A stretch of 64,000 nucleotides of DNA, from assembly GCF_006540085.1 (NCBI RefSeq), contig NZ_BJOG01000007.1, forward strand, positions 62,001-126,000, read 5' to 3'. The notes below the pieces were generated by a model, which had not been told where the DNA came from, ran no database searches, and saw only the letters and a list, made by a program, of their open reading frames with translations. Below are positions 16,229 through 24,882 of the stretch, one piece after another; positions within the stretch are counted from its first letter, which is position 1; each line of letters begins with the position of its first letter. This stretch comes from Microbacterium oxydans. Lineage in GTDB: Bacteria > Actinomycetota > Actinomycetes > Actinomycetales > Microbacteriaceae. The translations under genes were made by a program, and so were the position numbers.

Positions 16229-17668
16229 TCAGGAGATGTTCACGAGGTGCATCGCCCTGCTCGCGTCGGTGATGCTGCTGGACAGCGAGGGGTAGGCGGC
16301 GAAGACCCGCGAGACCTGATCGACCGTGAGGCGGCGCTCGACGGCGACCGCGATCGGGTAGATCAGCTCCGAGGCCTTCGGAGCGACGATCACACCGCCG
16401 ATCACCGTACCGGAGCCCTTCCGCGCGATGAGCTTCACGAAGCCGTCCTTGATGCCCATCATCTTCGCGCGCGGGTTCGCCGCGAGAGGCAGCTTGTAGA
16501 CCATGCCGTCCGCGACGCCATCCTCGACGTCCTTGACGCCGTAGCCGACCGTGGCGATCTCGGGCGCGGTGAAGATGTTGGAGGTGATCTTGATCAGCTC
16601 CAACGGGATCACGATGTCGCCGAGGGCGTGGAACACCGCGGTGCGCCCCTGCATCGACGCGACGGAGGCCAACGGGAAGAAGTTCGTGCAGTCGCCGACG
16701 GCGTACACGTTGGGGACCGAGGTACGAGCGACCTTGTTCACCCGGACGTGCCCGGATTCGTCGAGCTCGACGCCGGCTTCCTCGAGACCGATGCCTGCGG
16801 TGTTCGGGATGGACCCGACGGCCATGAGGCAGTGGCTGCCCTCGACCGTGCGCCCATCGGACAGCGTGACGGTGACGCCGTCGTCCGTGACCTCCACCTT
16901 GTCGGCGCGCGACTTGGAGAGCACCTGCATTCCCCCGCGCTTGAAGACCTTCTCCAGCACCGCAGCCGCGTCCTTATCCTCGCCGGGGAGCACCTGCTCA
17001 CGGCTCGAGATCAGGGTCACCTTGGCGCCCAGGTTCATGTACGCGGAGGCGAACTCCGCTCCGGTGACACCGGATCCGACCACGATGAGGTGCTCGGGGA
17101 GCGCCTTCATGTCGTACAGCTGCGTCCACGTCAGGATGCGCTTGCCGTCGGGCTTCGCGGAGTCCAGCTCGCGCGGCGAGGCGCCGACGGCCACGACGAT
17201 GGTGTCGGCCTCGACCCGGTCGAAGTCGGTGCCGCCCTGGCCGGTCGAGACGATGATCGCCGTGGGCCCTTCGAGGCGTCCGTGGCCGGACAGGATGCGC
17301 ACACCGGCCTCGAGGAGCGTCGCGCGCATGTCCTCGGACTGCTGGCCGGCGAGCGCGAGGAGGCGCTTGTTCACGGCGGCGAGGTTGATCGCGATCTCGG
17401 GCTTGAGGGGGCGGGAGTGGTCGCCCTTGGCATAGAAGTTCACGCCGAGGTCGCTGGCCTCGGAGATGGCGACGGCCGCATCGGCGGTGGCGATCAGGCT
17501 CTTCGAAGGCACGACGTCGGTGAGCACGGCTGATCCGCCGACTCCCACCCGTTCGACCAGGGTGACCTCGGCACCCAACTGGGCGGCCGCGAGGGCCGCC
17601 TCGTAGCCGCCGGGACCGCCGCCGAGCACGGCGACGCGCTGAGTGCGCTCGAAAGTGGTGGAAGACAT
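16229..17668 (-). CDS. lpdA: NAD(P)H-quinone dehydrogenase, LpdA-like flavoprotein
   Basis: This 479-residue pyridine-nucleotide disulfide reductase-family protein has FAD-binding AVLGGGPGGYEAALAAAQLG, a second nucleotide-binding IVVGSGVTGAEFASAY, NVYAVGDCTN and a C-terminal dimerisation domain. The redox-active CxxxxC of true dihydrolipoamide dehydrogenases is replaced by GVGGSAVLTDVVPSK, without cysteine, so lipoamide chemistry is not possible. Mycobacterial LpdA (Rv3303c) has the same character and acts as a quinone reductase. The start is ATG 17668; ATG 17677 is an alternative. It is divergent from purine nucleoside phosphorylase, as in related actinobacteria. Confidence 0.85.
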   Translation of the reverse strand: MSSTTFERTQRVAVLGGGPGGYEAALAAAQLGAEVTLVERVGVGGSAVLTDVVPSKSLIATADAAVAISEASDLGVNFYAKGDHSRPLKPEIAINLAAVNKRLLALAGQQSEDMRATLLEAGVRILSGHGRLEGPTAIIVSTGQGGTDFDRVEADTIVVAVGASPRELDSAKPDGKRILTWTQLYDMKALPEHLIVVGSGVTGAEFASAYMNLGAKVTLISSREQVLPGEDKDAAAVLEKVFKRGGMQVLSKSRADKVEVTDDGVTVTLSDGRTVEGSHCLMAVGSIPNTAGIGLEEAGVELDESGHVRVNKVARTSVPNVYAVGDCTNFFPLASVASMQGRTAVFHALGDIVIPLELIKITSNIFTAPEIATVGYGVKDVEDGVADGMVYKLPLAANPRAKMMGIKDGFVKLIARKGSGTVIGGVIVAPKASELIYPIAVAVERRLTVDQVSRVFAAYPSLSSSITDASRAMHLVNIS

Positions 17669-17713
17669 GGAATCCATTCTCGCGCAATCCTGGCACCCGA
17701 GCCTGCACCTTCC

Positions 17714-17719
17714 TAGAGT
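17714..17719 (+). promoter_or_regulatory. -10 box of punA operon (leaderless type)
   Basis: TAGAGT ends 6 nt before the ATG at 17726. Confidence 0.55.
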
Positions 17720-17725
17720 GGATCC

Positions 17726-18559
17726 ATGCCCGAAACGCACAGCAACCCCCTCGACGACCCGACCGCGAACCCGTTCGAGGTGGCCGCGCAGGCCGCAGCC
17801 GACATCGCCCGTCTGACCGGCGTCGAGAACCACGACATCGCCCTCACCCTCGGCAGCGGCTGGGGCAAGGCGGCCGACATCATCGGCGAGACCGTCGCCA
17901 CGATCCCCGCGACCGAGGTCACCGGCTTCTCGAAGCCCGCGCTCGAAGGCCACGTCGGCACACTGCGCAGCATCCGCACCCCCGGCGGCAAGAACGTCCT
18001 CGTCATCGGCGCGCGCACCCACTACTACGAGGCCCACGGCGTACGCCGCGTCGTGCACAGCGTCCGCACGGCAGCCGCGACGGGCGCCAAGATCATGGTG
18101 CTGACCAACGGAGCCGGCGGCATCCGCGAGACCTGGACCCCTGGCCAGCCCGTGCTGATCAGCGATCACATCAACCTCACGGCCGATTCGCCGCTCGAGG
18201 GCGCCACGTTCGTCGACCTCACCGACCTGTACTCGAAACGTCTTCGGGACGTCGCCCGCTCGATCGACCCCTCACTCGACGAAGGCGTCTACACGCAGTT
18301 CCGCGGCCCGCACTATGAGACCCCGGCAGAGGTGCAGATGGCCAAGCACATCGGCGGCCACATCGTCGGCATGTCGACTGCGCTCGAGGCGATCGCCGCG
18401 CGCGAGGCCGGCATGGAGATCCTCGGGTTCTCCCTGATCACCAACCTCGCCGCGGGAATCCAGCAGACCCCGCTCAGCCATGCCGAGGTGATCGAGGCCG
18501 GACGGGAGGCGGAGCCCGTGATCTCCGCGCTTCTGGCCAGGGTGGTCGAGGCCCTGTGA
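17726..18559 (+). CDS. punA: Purine-nucleoside phosphorylase
   Basis: The 277-residue protein belongs to the trimeric PNP/MTAP family. It has LTLGSGWG near the phosphate site, HVGTLRSI, GARTHYYEAHG, the signature VMVLTNGAGGI-like stretch IMVLTNGAGGIRETWTPGQP, YTQFRGPHYETPAEVQM and GMSTALEAIAAREAGMEILG with LITNLAAG. It cleaves purine (deoxy)nucleosides with phosphate to the base and (deoxy)ribose-1-phosphate. Its stop overlaps the start of the phosphosugar mutase (GTGA). That mutase can take ribose-1-phosphate to ribose-5-phosphate, so the pair makes metabolic sense. Confidence 0.95.
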   Translation: MPETHSNPLDDPTANPFEVAAQAAADIARLTGVENHDIALTLGSGWGKAADIIGETVATIPATEVTGFSKPALEGHVGTLRSIRTPGGKNVLVIGARTHYYEAHGVRRVVHSVRTAAATGAKIMVLTNGAGGIRETWTPGQPVLISDHINLTADSPLEGATFVDLTDLYSKRLRDVARSIDPSLDEGVYTQFRGPHYETPAEVQMAKHIGGHIVGMSTALEAIAAREAGMEILGFSLITNLAAGIQQTPLSHAEVIEAGREAEPVISALLARVVEAL

Positions 18560-20241
18560 GCGAGGAGCGGCTCGCGCAGGCCCGCGCCTGGTTGCGCCAG
18601 GACCCCGACCACGAGACCCGCGACGAACTGGCCGGTGTGATCACCCGGGCCGCCGCCGGGGATGCGGACGCGATCGCCGACCTCGACGACCGTTTCCGCA
18701 CGCGTCTCGCCTTCGGCACCGCCGGTCTGCGCGGCGAGCTCGGCGCCGGGAGCAACCGGATGAACCGGGTGCTGGTCGCGCAGGCCGCGGCGGGATTCGC
18801 CGCCTACCTGCGCGAGAAGTCGAACGGTCAGAAGTCGAACGGCCAGACGCCGACGGTGGTGATCGGATACGACGGGCGTCGCAACTCCCGCGTGTTCGCG
18901 ACCGACTCCGCCGAGCTGTTCGCCGGAGCCGGACTGCGGGCGGTCCTGCTCCCCCGTCTGCTCCCCACCCCCGTCCTCGCGTTCGCCGTGCGCCACCTGG
19001 GAGCCGATGCCGGCGTGATGGTGACCGCGAGCCACAACCCGCCGAACGACAACGGGTACAAGGTGTACCTGGGCGGCGCGGATCAGGGATCGCAGATCGT
19101 CGCTCCGGCCGATGCGGAGATCGCCGCGCACATCCAGCGGATGGCGGACGCCGGACCGGTGACGGCACTGCCGCGCTCCACGGAATACGAGGTCGCAGGC
19201 GAGGACGTCGTCGAGGCATACATCGCAGCGACCGCCGCCGTCGCCCCCGCCCCCGCCGGCACCACCGGGATGCGCTGGGTGTACACGGCGATGCACGGCG
19301 TGGGCTGGGAGACGCTGTCCCGCATCGTCAAGGACGCCGGATACCCGCAGCCGTTCGTCGTCGACGAGCAGCTCACGCCCGACGCCACCTTCCGCACCGT
19401 GTCCTTCCCGAACCCGGAGGAGCCCGGTGCCATGGATCTCGCCTTCGCGAGGGCTCGGCGCGTCAAGGCGGACTTCATCCTCGCCAACGACCCCGACGCC
19501 GACCGCCTGGCCGTCGCGATCCCCGACGACTCGGCAGCGGACGGCTGGCGTCGCCTCACCGGCAACGAGGTCGGACTCCTGCTCGGCGCGAGGGCGGCAC
19601 GTGCTGCGGCGGGCACGCCAGGGGCATCACTCGCCTGCTCACTCGTCTCCTCCCCCGGCCTCGGCGCCGTCGCGACCCACCACGGACTCGACTTCCACGA
19701 GACGCTCACGGGCTTCAAATGGATCTCACGCGCCCCTGGCATCGTCTTCGGTTTCGAAGAGGCTCTGGGTTACCTCGTGAACCCGGAGACCGTGCGCGAC
19801 AAGGACGGCGTGTCGGCCGCCGTCGCGGTCCTCGGCCTCGCGGCAGAGGCGCGCGACCGTGGAGCGACGCTCAGCGACCTGCTGGACGAACTCGGCGAGA
19901 CGTACGGGCACTTCGCCAGCGGTCAGGTGTCGGTGCGCGTCGAAGACCTCTCGATCATCGGTACCGTGATGCTCGCCCTGCGCACGCTTCCGCCGACACA
20001 CATCGCCGGTCGGTCGATCGCCTCGGCCGAGGATCTGCTGCAGGCGGGCCAGGGGCAGCCGTCCGGTGACGTGCTCCGCTACCGGCTGACGGACGGGTCC
20101 CGCGTGATCGTGCGTCCCAGCGGCACCGAGCCGAAGCTGAAGGTCTACATCGACGCGAAGGCGGACTCCGCCGAGCGCGCGCGAGAGGCCGTCGCCGAAC
20201 TCGAAGCCGGGGTGCGCACCCTGCTCGACGAACGCTCCTGA
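18556..20241 (+). CDS. Phospho-sugar mutase (phosphoglucomutase/phosphomannomutase family)
   Basis: This 561-residue alpha-D-phosphohexomutase has all four domains. FGTAGLRGELGAG lies near residue 55, the catalytic phosphoserine loop is GVMVTASHNPPNDNGYKVY (about residue 157), the metal loop is ANDPDADRLAV, the sugar-binding loop is GFEEALGYLV, and the phosphate-binding RPSGTEPKLKVYID is at the C-terminus. It interconverts sugar-1- and sugar-6- (or 5-) phosphates. Its length and context with PNP resemble actinobacterial PmmB and B. subtilis PgcA/PPM-type enzymes, so ribose-1-phosphate may be a physiological substrate. Exact specificity is uncertain. Confidence 0.9.
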   Translation: MSEERLAQARAWLRQDPDHETRDELAGVITRAAAGDADAIADLDDRFRTRLAFGTAGLRGELGAGSNRMNRVLVAQAAAGFAAYLREKSNGQKSNGQTPTVVIGYDGRRNSRVFATDSAELFAGAGLRAVLLPRLLPTPVLAFAVRHLGADAGVMVTASHNPPNDNGYKVYLGGADQGSQIVAPADAEIAAHIQRMADAGPVTALPRSTEYEVAGEDVVEAYIAATAAVAPAPAGTTGMRWVYTAMHGVGWETLSRIVKDAGYPQPFVVDEQLTPDATFRTVSFPNPEEPGAMDLAFARARRVKADFILANDPDADRLAVAIPDDSAADGWRRLTGNEVGLLLGARAARAAAGTPGASLACSLVSSPGLGAVATHHGLDFHETLTGFKWISRAPGIVFGFEEALGYLVNPETVRDKDGVSAAVAVLGLAAEARDRGATLSDLLDELGETYGHFASGQVSVRVEDLSIIGTVMLALRTLPPTHIAGRSIASAEDLLQAGQGQPSGDVLRYRLTDGSRVIVRPSGTEPKLKVYIDAKADSAERAREAVAELEAGVRTLLDERS

Positions 20242-20243
20242 GC

Positions 20244-20507
20244 ATGCCGATCCGACGCATCATCGTCAGCGCGCACAACGGCGTGCACGCTCGTCCGGTG
20301 GCCGAGCTCGTGCGACTCGCGCAGTCGCACGGGTCTCCGGTCACCCTCCGCACGGCCGACGGCACGACCGTCGACCTGAGCAGCGTGCTGGCCGTGATGG
20401 ACCTCGGGATCGCGACAGGAGATCCGGTCGAGATCGAGACCGCACCGTCTCCGACGTCCGAGGCCGTCCTCGATCAGCTCGCGGAGGTTCTCGCTCCCCG
20501 CGGCTGA
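20244..20507 (+). CDS. HPr-family phosphocarrier-like protein (second copy)
   Basis: An 87-residue HPr-fold protein begins two bases after the mutase stop. It keeps the phosphorylatable His15 in GVHARPVAELVRLAQ and a Ser46-like site in VDLSSVLAVMDLGIATGD. It is more divergent than the HPr encoded at 22919-23200: it has VHARPV rather than LHARPA, and DLSSVLAV in place of NAASILGV. It may be a second phosphocarrier or a regulatory HPr. Its position links phosphosugar mutase and the mannitol PTS cluster, but it faces away from the intervening reverse-strand mtlR gene. Function beyond the family is inference. Confidence 0.8.
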   Translation: MPIRRIIVSAHNGVHARPVAELVRLAQSHGSPVTLRTADGTTVDLSSVLAVMDLGIATGDPVEIETAPSPTSEAVLDQLAEVLAPRG

Positions 20508-20516
20508 CCGCGACCC

Positions 20517-22439
20517 TCACCCGTCGATCACGGCGACGAGCTCGTCGAGGAACGCCTCGAAAGTCGTCCCCTTCCGGACGATCCGCTGCACGCTCTCGCG
20601 CTCGCTGAACACCTCGACGAGCTGCTCGAACACGGTCTGGAAAGCCGCACGGTCGCTCTCGCTGAACGCCGCGAGGGCGACGACCTGCACTCGCCCTCCG
20701 CCCCAGGCCGCTGAGCCGTCCGCGACGCCGATGGCGATGGCCGTGCGAGTGGCGGTCATCTGGAGCGCGTGCGGCACGGCGAGCGCATCCGTGAAGGCGG
20801 TCGACGACATCCGCTCCCGCACGATGGTGTTCTCGATGTAGTCCTCGCCGATCAGGCCCGCCTGCACCAGAAGACCGCCCAGACGCCGGATGATCGCCTC
20901 CTCCCCCTCATCCGGCAGGGGGAACACGTAGGCGTCCGCGAGGAAGTAGCGGGCGAGCTCACCGCGGAGGCGGGTGAGACGCCGTCCCCGCCGCACCCGC
21001 GCCGCAGCCTGCTGGATGCGGTCGACGTCGGCATCGGTCAGGAACGGCTGGATGCGTACGAAGCGGTCGCCGGAGGATCCCGGTTCGATGGTGCTGAGCA
21101 CCAGATCGGTATCGAACGACGACCAGTCCGGATCGACATTGGTGACGACGGTGGTGACCTCGATGGCCGTCCCGAGGGAACGGTCGACGCTGGAGCGGAG
21201 CAGTTCGTGCAGCTCGTGATACCCCGGGCACACGATCGTGGCGGTGAGGATGGATTCCGCCTTGCGGCTGCGTTCGAGACGGCCGCCCACGTGCATGGCG
21301 ATGTAGGCGATCTCGTCGTCGTGGATCGGCGTGCCGACGCGGTCGTGCAGGCCGCTCGCGATCGACACGGCCACCTCGAAGATCATCGGGTACGTCGCCT
21401 TCAACGACCGGGTGAGCGGGTTCCGCGTGAGGGCGCTCTCCTCCGCCCGCCGCAGCAGATTCTGCACGTGCAGGGCGAGACGCAGGACGAAGGTCTCATC
21501 GACGAGGTCGACCTCGAAGTCCTCGGCCGCACGCGTGATCTCCGCACGGACGGCGGCCTCGACCATCGGGTCGACGCCGCTGCGGGCGACCTCGCGTGTC
21601 GTCGCCTCCCCCGGCGCGACGATGCGCGTCAGCACGAGGGAGGCGAGGTGGCCGCTGTCGCCATCGCCGAGGACCACCGAGAAGTGCTCGAAGGCCAGGC
21701 GGGCGATGACCGCCCCCACGCGCGGGATCTCCTCGCGCGTGCCCGCCGGTGCAGATTCGAGCGTGTGTCCCGCAGCGACCCGCTCCGCGGCGATCGCGAT
21801 GTGCAGCAGCACGTCGGAGATCGCGAGCTCGTTCACGTAGTAGCCGAGCTCACCCAACTCGCGCACCAGGGCCGATTTGAAGGGACCGACCGCGCCGGCG
21901 TCCACCGCCGATCCGGACAGCGCGCGCCGGAACGTCTCGGGATGGAACGAGGCATCATCCATCTCGTCGTGGGCGAGCCTGCTGAGCAGACGGCGCTGCG
22001 CTGTCTCATTGCCGCGCAGACGCACGATCTCGCGCTCGCGCTCGAGCGTCAGGTCGGTGCCGTCGAGCAGGCCGCGCACGCGCACCAGATCCGCTTCGAG
22101 CGTCGCCTCGCTGACGTGCAGATCCTCCGCGGTGTCGAAGACATCGATGCCAGCCGGCTCATCGAGCAGGAGTCGCACCAGCGTGTGCAGGCGATCGCGA
22201 GGGGCCGATTCCCCGCCCTGACGCATGCGCATCGCACCCCGTGCACCGGATCCGGCGCGATACCCCGCGGGACCCGACTCGATCACGGCGGCTCCGGGCG
22301 TGCGAGCGTTCAGCGCCGCGACGTAGGAACGGATGCTGCGCGGGGTGACCCCCATGAGGTCGGCGAGGCTCGCGGCCGTAGCCCAGCCCTCCTGACGCAG
22401 CAGCGCGGCGAGGAGCTGGTCCTGACGCTGGCGCGACAT
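20517..22439 (-). CDS. mtlR: Mannitol operon activator MtlR, PRD-domain BglG/MtlR family
   Basis: The 640-residue regulator has an N-terminal helix-turn-helix (residues 1-70, LLAALLRQEGWATAASLADL), a second DNA-binding-like segment, two PRD domains (about 185-400) with His residues in LLHIAIAAERV and EIAYIAMHVGGRLE, an EIIB-like domain with Cys in TIVCPGYHELHELL, and a C-terminal EIIA-like domain with His in ALAVPHALQ. PTS phosphorylation of these sites tunes activity in known MtlR proteins. It is divergent from the PTS operon. The start ATG 22439 has GGGAGG immediately upstream. Assignment to mannitol rests on the neighbouring mtlA/mtlF/mtlD. Confidence 0.85.
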   Translation of the reverse strand: MSRQRQDQLLAALLRQEGWATAASLADLMGVTPRSIRSYVAALNARTPGAAVIESGPAGYRAGSGARGAMRMRQGGESAPRDRLHTLVRLLLDEPAGIDVFDTAEDLHVSEATLEADLVRVRGLLDGTDLTLEREREIVRLRGNETAQRRLLSRLAHDEMDDASFHPETFRRALSGSAVDAGAVGPFKSALVRELGELGYYVNELAISDVLLHIAIAAERVAAGHTLESAPAGTREEIPRVGAVIARLAFEHFSVVLGDGDSGHLASLVLTRIVAPGEATTREVARSGVDPMVEAAVRAEITRAAEDFEVDLVDETFVLRLALHVQNLLRRAEESALTRNPLTRSLKATYPMIFEVAVSIASGLHDRVGTPIHDDEIAYIAMHVGGRLERSRKAESILTATIVCPGYHELHELLRSSVDRSLGTAIEVTTVVTNVDPDWSSFDTDLVLSTIEPGSSGDRFVRIQPFLTDADVDRIQQAAARVRRGRRLTRLRGELARYFLADAYVFPLPDEGEEAIIRRLGGLLVQAGLIGEDYIENTIVRERMSSTAFTDALAVPHALQMTATRTAIAIGVADGSAAWGGGRVQVVALAAFSESDRAAFQTVFEQLVEVFSERESVQRIVRKGTTFEAFLDELVAVIDG

Positions 22440-22607
22440 GATCCTCCCCTCCCGCGTGCTGACTGCACCGTCTCGACGTGCTCTCCATGATGTCAGGTGG
22501 CCGGCGCCTCGGGGCGGAAGGCGCCGTTCCGCGGGGGCGGAAAGGATCGTGTTGGCGCGCACCCCTTCCTGGTTCCCAGACTGTTCTCAGGAAGTAGGTG
22601 GGCATCG
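22440..22607. promoter_or_regulatory. Divergent mtlR / PTS operon control region with inverted repeats
   Basis: Two inverted repeats are visible: GGCGCC-N11-GGCGCC around 22503-22530 and TTCCTG-N16-CAGGAA (22566-22571 with 22588-22593). The second lies 15 nt upstream of the first PTS start codon and overlaps its probable leader. Either could be an MtlR site; no typical -10/-35 pair stands out. Confidence 0.35.
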
Positions 22608-22922
22608 ATGAGGATCCTCGTGGTGTGCGGTGCGGGAGCATCGAGCACGTTCGTCGCGCAACGGCTCCGCCGTGCCGCGGAGACGGCCGGTCTGGCCTGG
22701 GACGCATCCGCCGGGACCGAGGGCTCCGCCTCGGATTCCGACCACGACCTGATCCTGGTCGGCCCGCACCTGGCCGACCGCCTCGACGCCATCCGCGAGA
22801 ACTCGAACGCGCCGGTCGCCATCCTCCCGGACGACGTCTTCTCCGATCTCGACGGCTCGCGCACGCTCGTCCTCGCCCGTTCGCTCCTCGCCGCCGGCGA
22901 AACCCCGAAAGGAACATCATGA
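22608..22922 (+). CDS. Stand-alone PTS IIB-like protein (lactose/cellobiose type)
   Basis: This 104-residue protein opens MRILVVCGAGASSTFVAQRL, the phosphocysteine loop of PTS IIB domains, with the acceptor at Cys7, and continues with LILVGPHLADRL. Length and fold pattern match lactose/cellobiose-type IIB. No matching IIA or IIC of that class lies nearby; the downstream mannitol permease already has its own fused IIB. It is the first gene of the operon, with AGGTGG before the ATG at 22608, and its stop overlaps the HPr start. It may act in signalling or on a permease elsewhere. The ATG at 22608 is chosen over an upstream in-frame start at 22497. Confidence 0.8.
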   Translation: MRILVVCGAGASSTFVAQRLRRAAETAGLAWDASAGTEGSASDSDHDLILVGPHLADRLDAIRENSNAPVAILPDDVFSDLDGSRTLVLARSLLAAGETPKGTS

Positions 22923-23200
22923 CCGCCACCCGCACCGTCCGGATCGGCTCCTCCCATGGACTCCACGCCCGTCCAGCCAAGCTGTTCGCGCAGGCGGCGA
23001 AGGACTCCGGCATCGCCGTGACGATCGCCAAGGATTCCGGAAAACCCGTCAACGCGGCGAGCATCCTCGGCGTCATCGCCCTCGCGATCGAGCACGGCGA
23101 CTACGTCACGCTCACGGCGGACGGCGACGGCGCGGAGAACGTGCTCGACACCCTCACCGAGCTCCTCACCACCGACCACGACCAGGACGCCGCCGGATGA
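22919..23200 (+). CDS. ptsH: Phosphocarrier protein HPr
   Basis: This 93-residue protein has the classic HPr pattern: His16 in SSHGLHARPAKLFAQAAK accepts phosphate from Enzyme I, and KPVNAASILGVIALAIEHGD holds the Ser46-like residue. It passes phosphate to EIIA domains. The ATG overlaps the stop of the IIB gene (ATGA) and has AAAGGA upstream. The stop overlaps the Enzyme I start (ATGA). It is placed in the same operon as its donor (ptsI) and acceptor (mtlF). Confidence 0.95.
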   Translation: MTATRTVRIGSSHGLHARPAKLFAQAAKDSGIAVTIAKDSGKPVNAASILGVIALAIEHGDYVTLTADGDGAENVLDTLTELLTTDHDQDAAG

Positions 23201-24882
23201 GCGAGCTGCGCGGAGTGGGCATCGGTCTCGGGGTCGCCCAGGGGCCGATCGTCCGCATGGCCGAGGCGATGCCGGCCCCGGAGAACACGCCGAGCACCGC
23301 GGGGGCTGACGCCGAACGAGCGAGGGTCCGCGACGCCGTCTCGGTCGTGGCAAAGGCACTGAACGAGCGCGGCGAGGCAGCCGGAGGATCCGCGCAGGAG
23401 GTCCTCGAGGCGCAGGCCATGATCGCCGAGGACCCGACGCTCCAGGACGAGGTCGACACACGGATCGACGCGGGGGCGACGGCCGAGTGGGCCGTGCACG
23501 ACGCATTCGCCGGGTTCCGCGCCACGCTCGAGGCGGTCGGCGGCTACCTCGGCGAACGCGCCGCGGACCTGGACGACATCGCGCAGCGAGTGCTCGCGCA
23601 TCTTCGCGGCGTCGACGCCCCGGGTGTCCCGAACCCGGGACACCCGTTCGTGCTGGTCGCCCGCGACCTCGCGCCGGCGGACACCGCACTCCTCGATCTG
23701 GATCAGGTCCTGGCACTGATCACCACCGACGGCGGCCCGACCTCGCACACGGCGATCCTCGCCAGGGAGAAGGGCATCGTCGCGATCGTGGGCGTCGCCG
23801 ACGGCGAGATGCTGACCACCGGCGAGACCGTGATCGTCGATGCGGCCAGCGGCGTGGTCACGCGCGAACCGACGGAGGACGAGAAGGCTCGCGCCACCGA
23901 GCGCGCTGCCGCTCGGCGGTCGGCCGACGCGGCCCCACTCACTCCCGGCGCTCTCGCCGACGGCACGCCTGTCGCGCTGCTCGCGAATCTGGGGAAGCCT
24001 GCAGATGCGGCCGACGCGGTCGCTCGGGGGGCCGAGGGCGTCGGGCTGTTCCGTACCGAGTTCCTGTTCCTCTCCTCCGCCCAGGCGCCCACCATCGCTC
24101 AGCAGCGCGAGTCGTACCGCGAGCTGCTCGCGGCCTTCCCCGGCCGGAAGGTCGTGGTGCGGATGCTCGATGCCGGCGCTGACAAGCCTCTGGCCTTCCT
24201 CAACGATGCACACGAGGAGAACCCGGCGCTCGGGCTCAGGGGTCTGCGGGCGCTGCGCGCCAGCGAGGACATCCTGCGGGAGCAGCTCACCGCACTCGCC
24301 GAGGCCGCCGCCGTGACCGAGGCCGATCTCTGGGTGATGGCTCCCATGGTCGCAACGGTCGAGGAGACCGTCTACTTCACGGGACTCGCACGCGAGTACG
24401 GGCTGAAGACCGCGGGAGTGATGGTCGAGATCCCGGCGAGCGCTCTGCTCGCCGATCGCGTGCTCGCGCACGCCGACTTCGCCTCGATCGGCACCAACGA
24501 CCTCACGCAGTACACGATGGCTGCCGACCGGATGCTCGGCTCGGTCGCAGGGTTCCAGGACCCCTGGCACCCTGCCGTCCTCCGCCTCGTCCGCGAGGTC
24601 GGCGATGCAGGTGCCCGACTCGGCAAACCCGTCGGGATCTGCGGCGAAGCCGCCGCCGATCCGCTGCTCGCCGTGGTGCTGGTCGGTCTCGGCGCGACGA
24701 GCCTGTCGATGGCGCCTTCCGCCCTGGCCGATGTCCGTCATGCGCTGTCCGAGCGCACCCCGTCCGAGGCGCGGAGTCTCGCCATGGCCGCCCTGGCCGC
24801 CGACGATGCCTCCTCCGCCCGAAACGCCGTGGCAGCCCTCGCCGCGGAACTCCCCCTCCACAAGAAAGAGACGACATCATGA
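23197..24882 (+). CDS. ptsI: PTS Enzyme I (phosphoenolpyruvate-protein phosphotransferase)
   Basis: The 561-residue protein has an N-terminal HPr-binding helical domain, the phosphohistidine domain with His184 in TTDGGPTSHTAILAREKG, and a C-terminal PEP-binding TIM barrel with GLFRTEFLFL, PMVATVEE, VMVEIPASALLAD, SIGTNDLTQYTMAADR and GICGEAAADP. It autophosphorylates from PEP and donates to HPr. Start and stop overlap the flanking genes. A fused Glu/Asp-rich loop or extra domain is absent, so it is the standard sugar PTS form. It may be the cell's general Enzyme I although it is embedded in the mannitol operon. Confidence 0.95.
   Translation: MSELRGVGIGLGVAQGPIVRMAEAMPAPENTPSTAGADAERARVRDAVSVVAKALNERGEAAGGSAQEVLEAQAMIAEDPTLQDEVDTRIDAGATAEWAVHDAFAGFRATLEAVGGYLGERAADLDDIAQRVLAHLRGVDAPGVPNPGHPFVLVARDLAPADTALLDLDQVLALITTDGGPTSHTAILAREKGIVAIVGVADGEMLTTGETVIVDAASGVVTREPTEDEKARATERAAARRSADAAPLTPGALADGTPVALLANLGKPADAADAVARGAEGVGLFRTEFLFLSSAQAPTIAQQRESYRELLAAFPGRKVVVRMLDAGADKPLAFLNDAHEENPALGLRGLRALRASEDILREQLTALAEAAAVTEADLWVMAPMVATVEETVYFTGLAREYGLKTAGVMVEIPASALLADRVLAHADFASIGTNDLTQYTMAADRMLGSVAGFQDPWHPAVLRLVREVGDAGARLGKPVGICGEAAADPLLAVVLVGLGATSLSMAPSALADVRHALSERTPSEARSLAMAALAADDASSARNAVAALAAELPLHKKETTS

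Noticed and set aside
16115..17533. Forward-strand 472-codon frame opposite the LpdA-like gene
   Set aside because: The reverse strand has full FAD and NAD motifs; the forward product has none, and it begins before the terminator at 16183.
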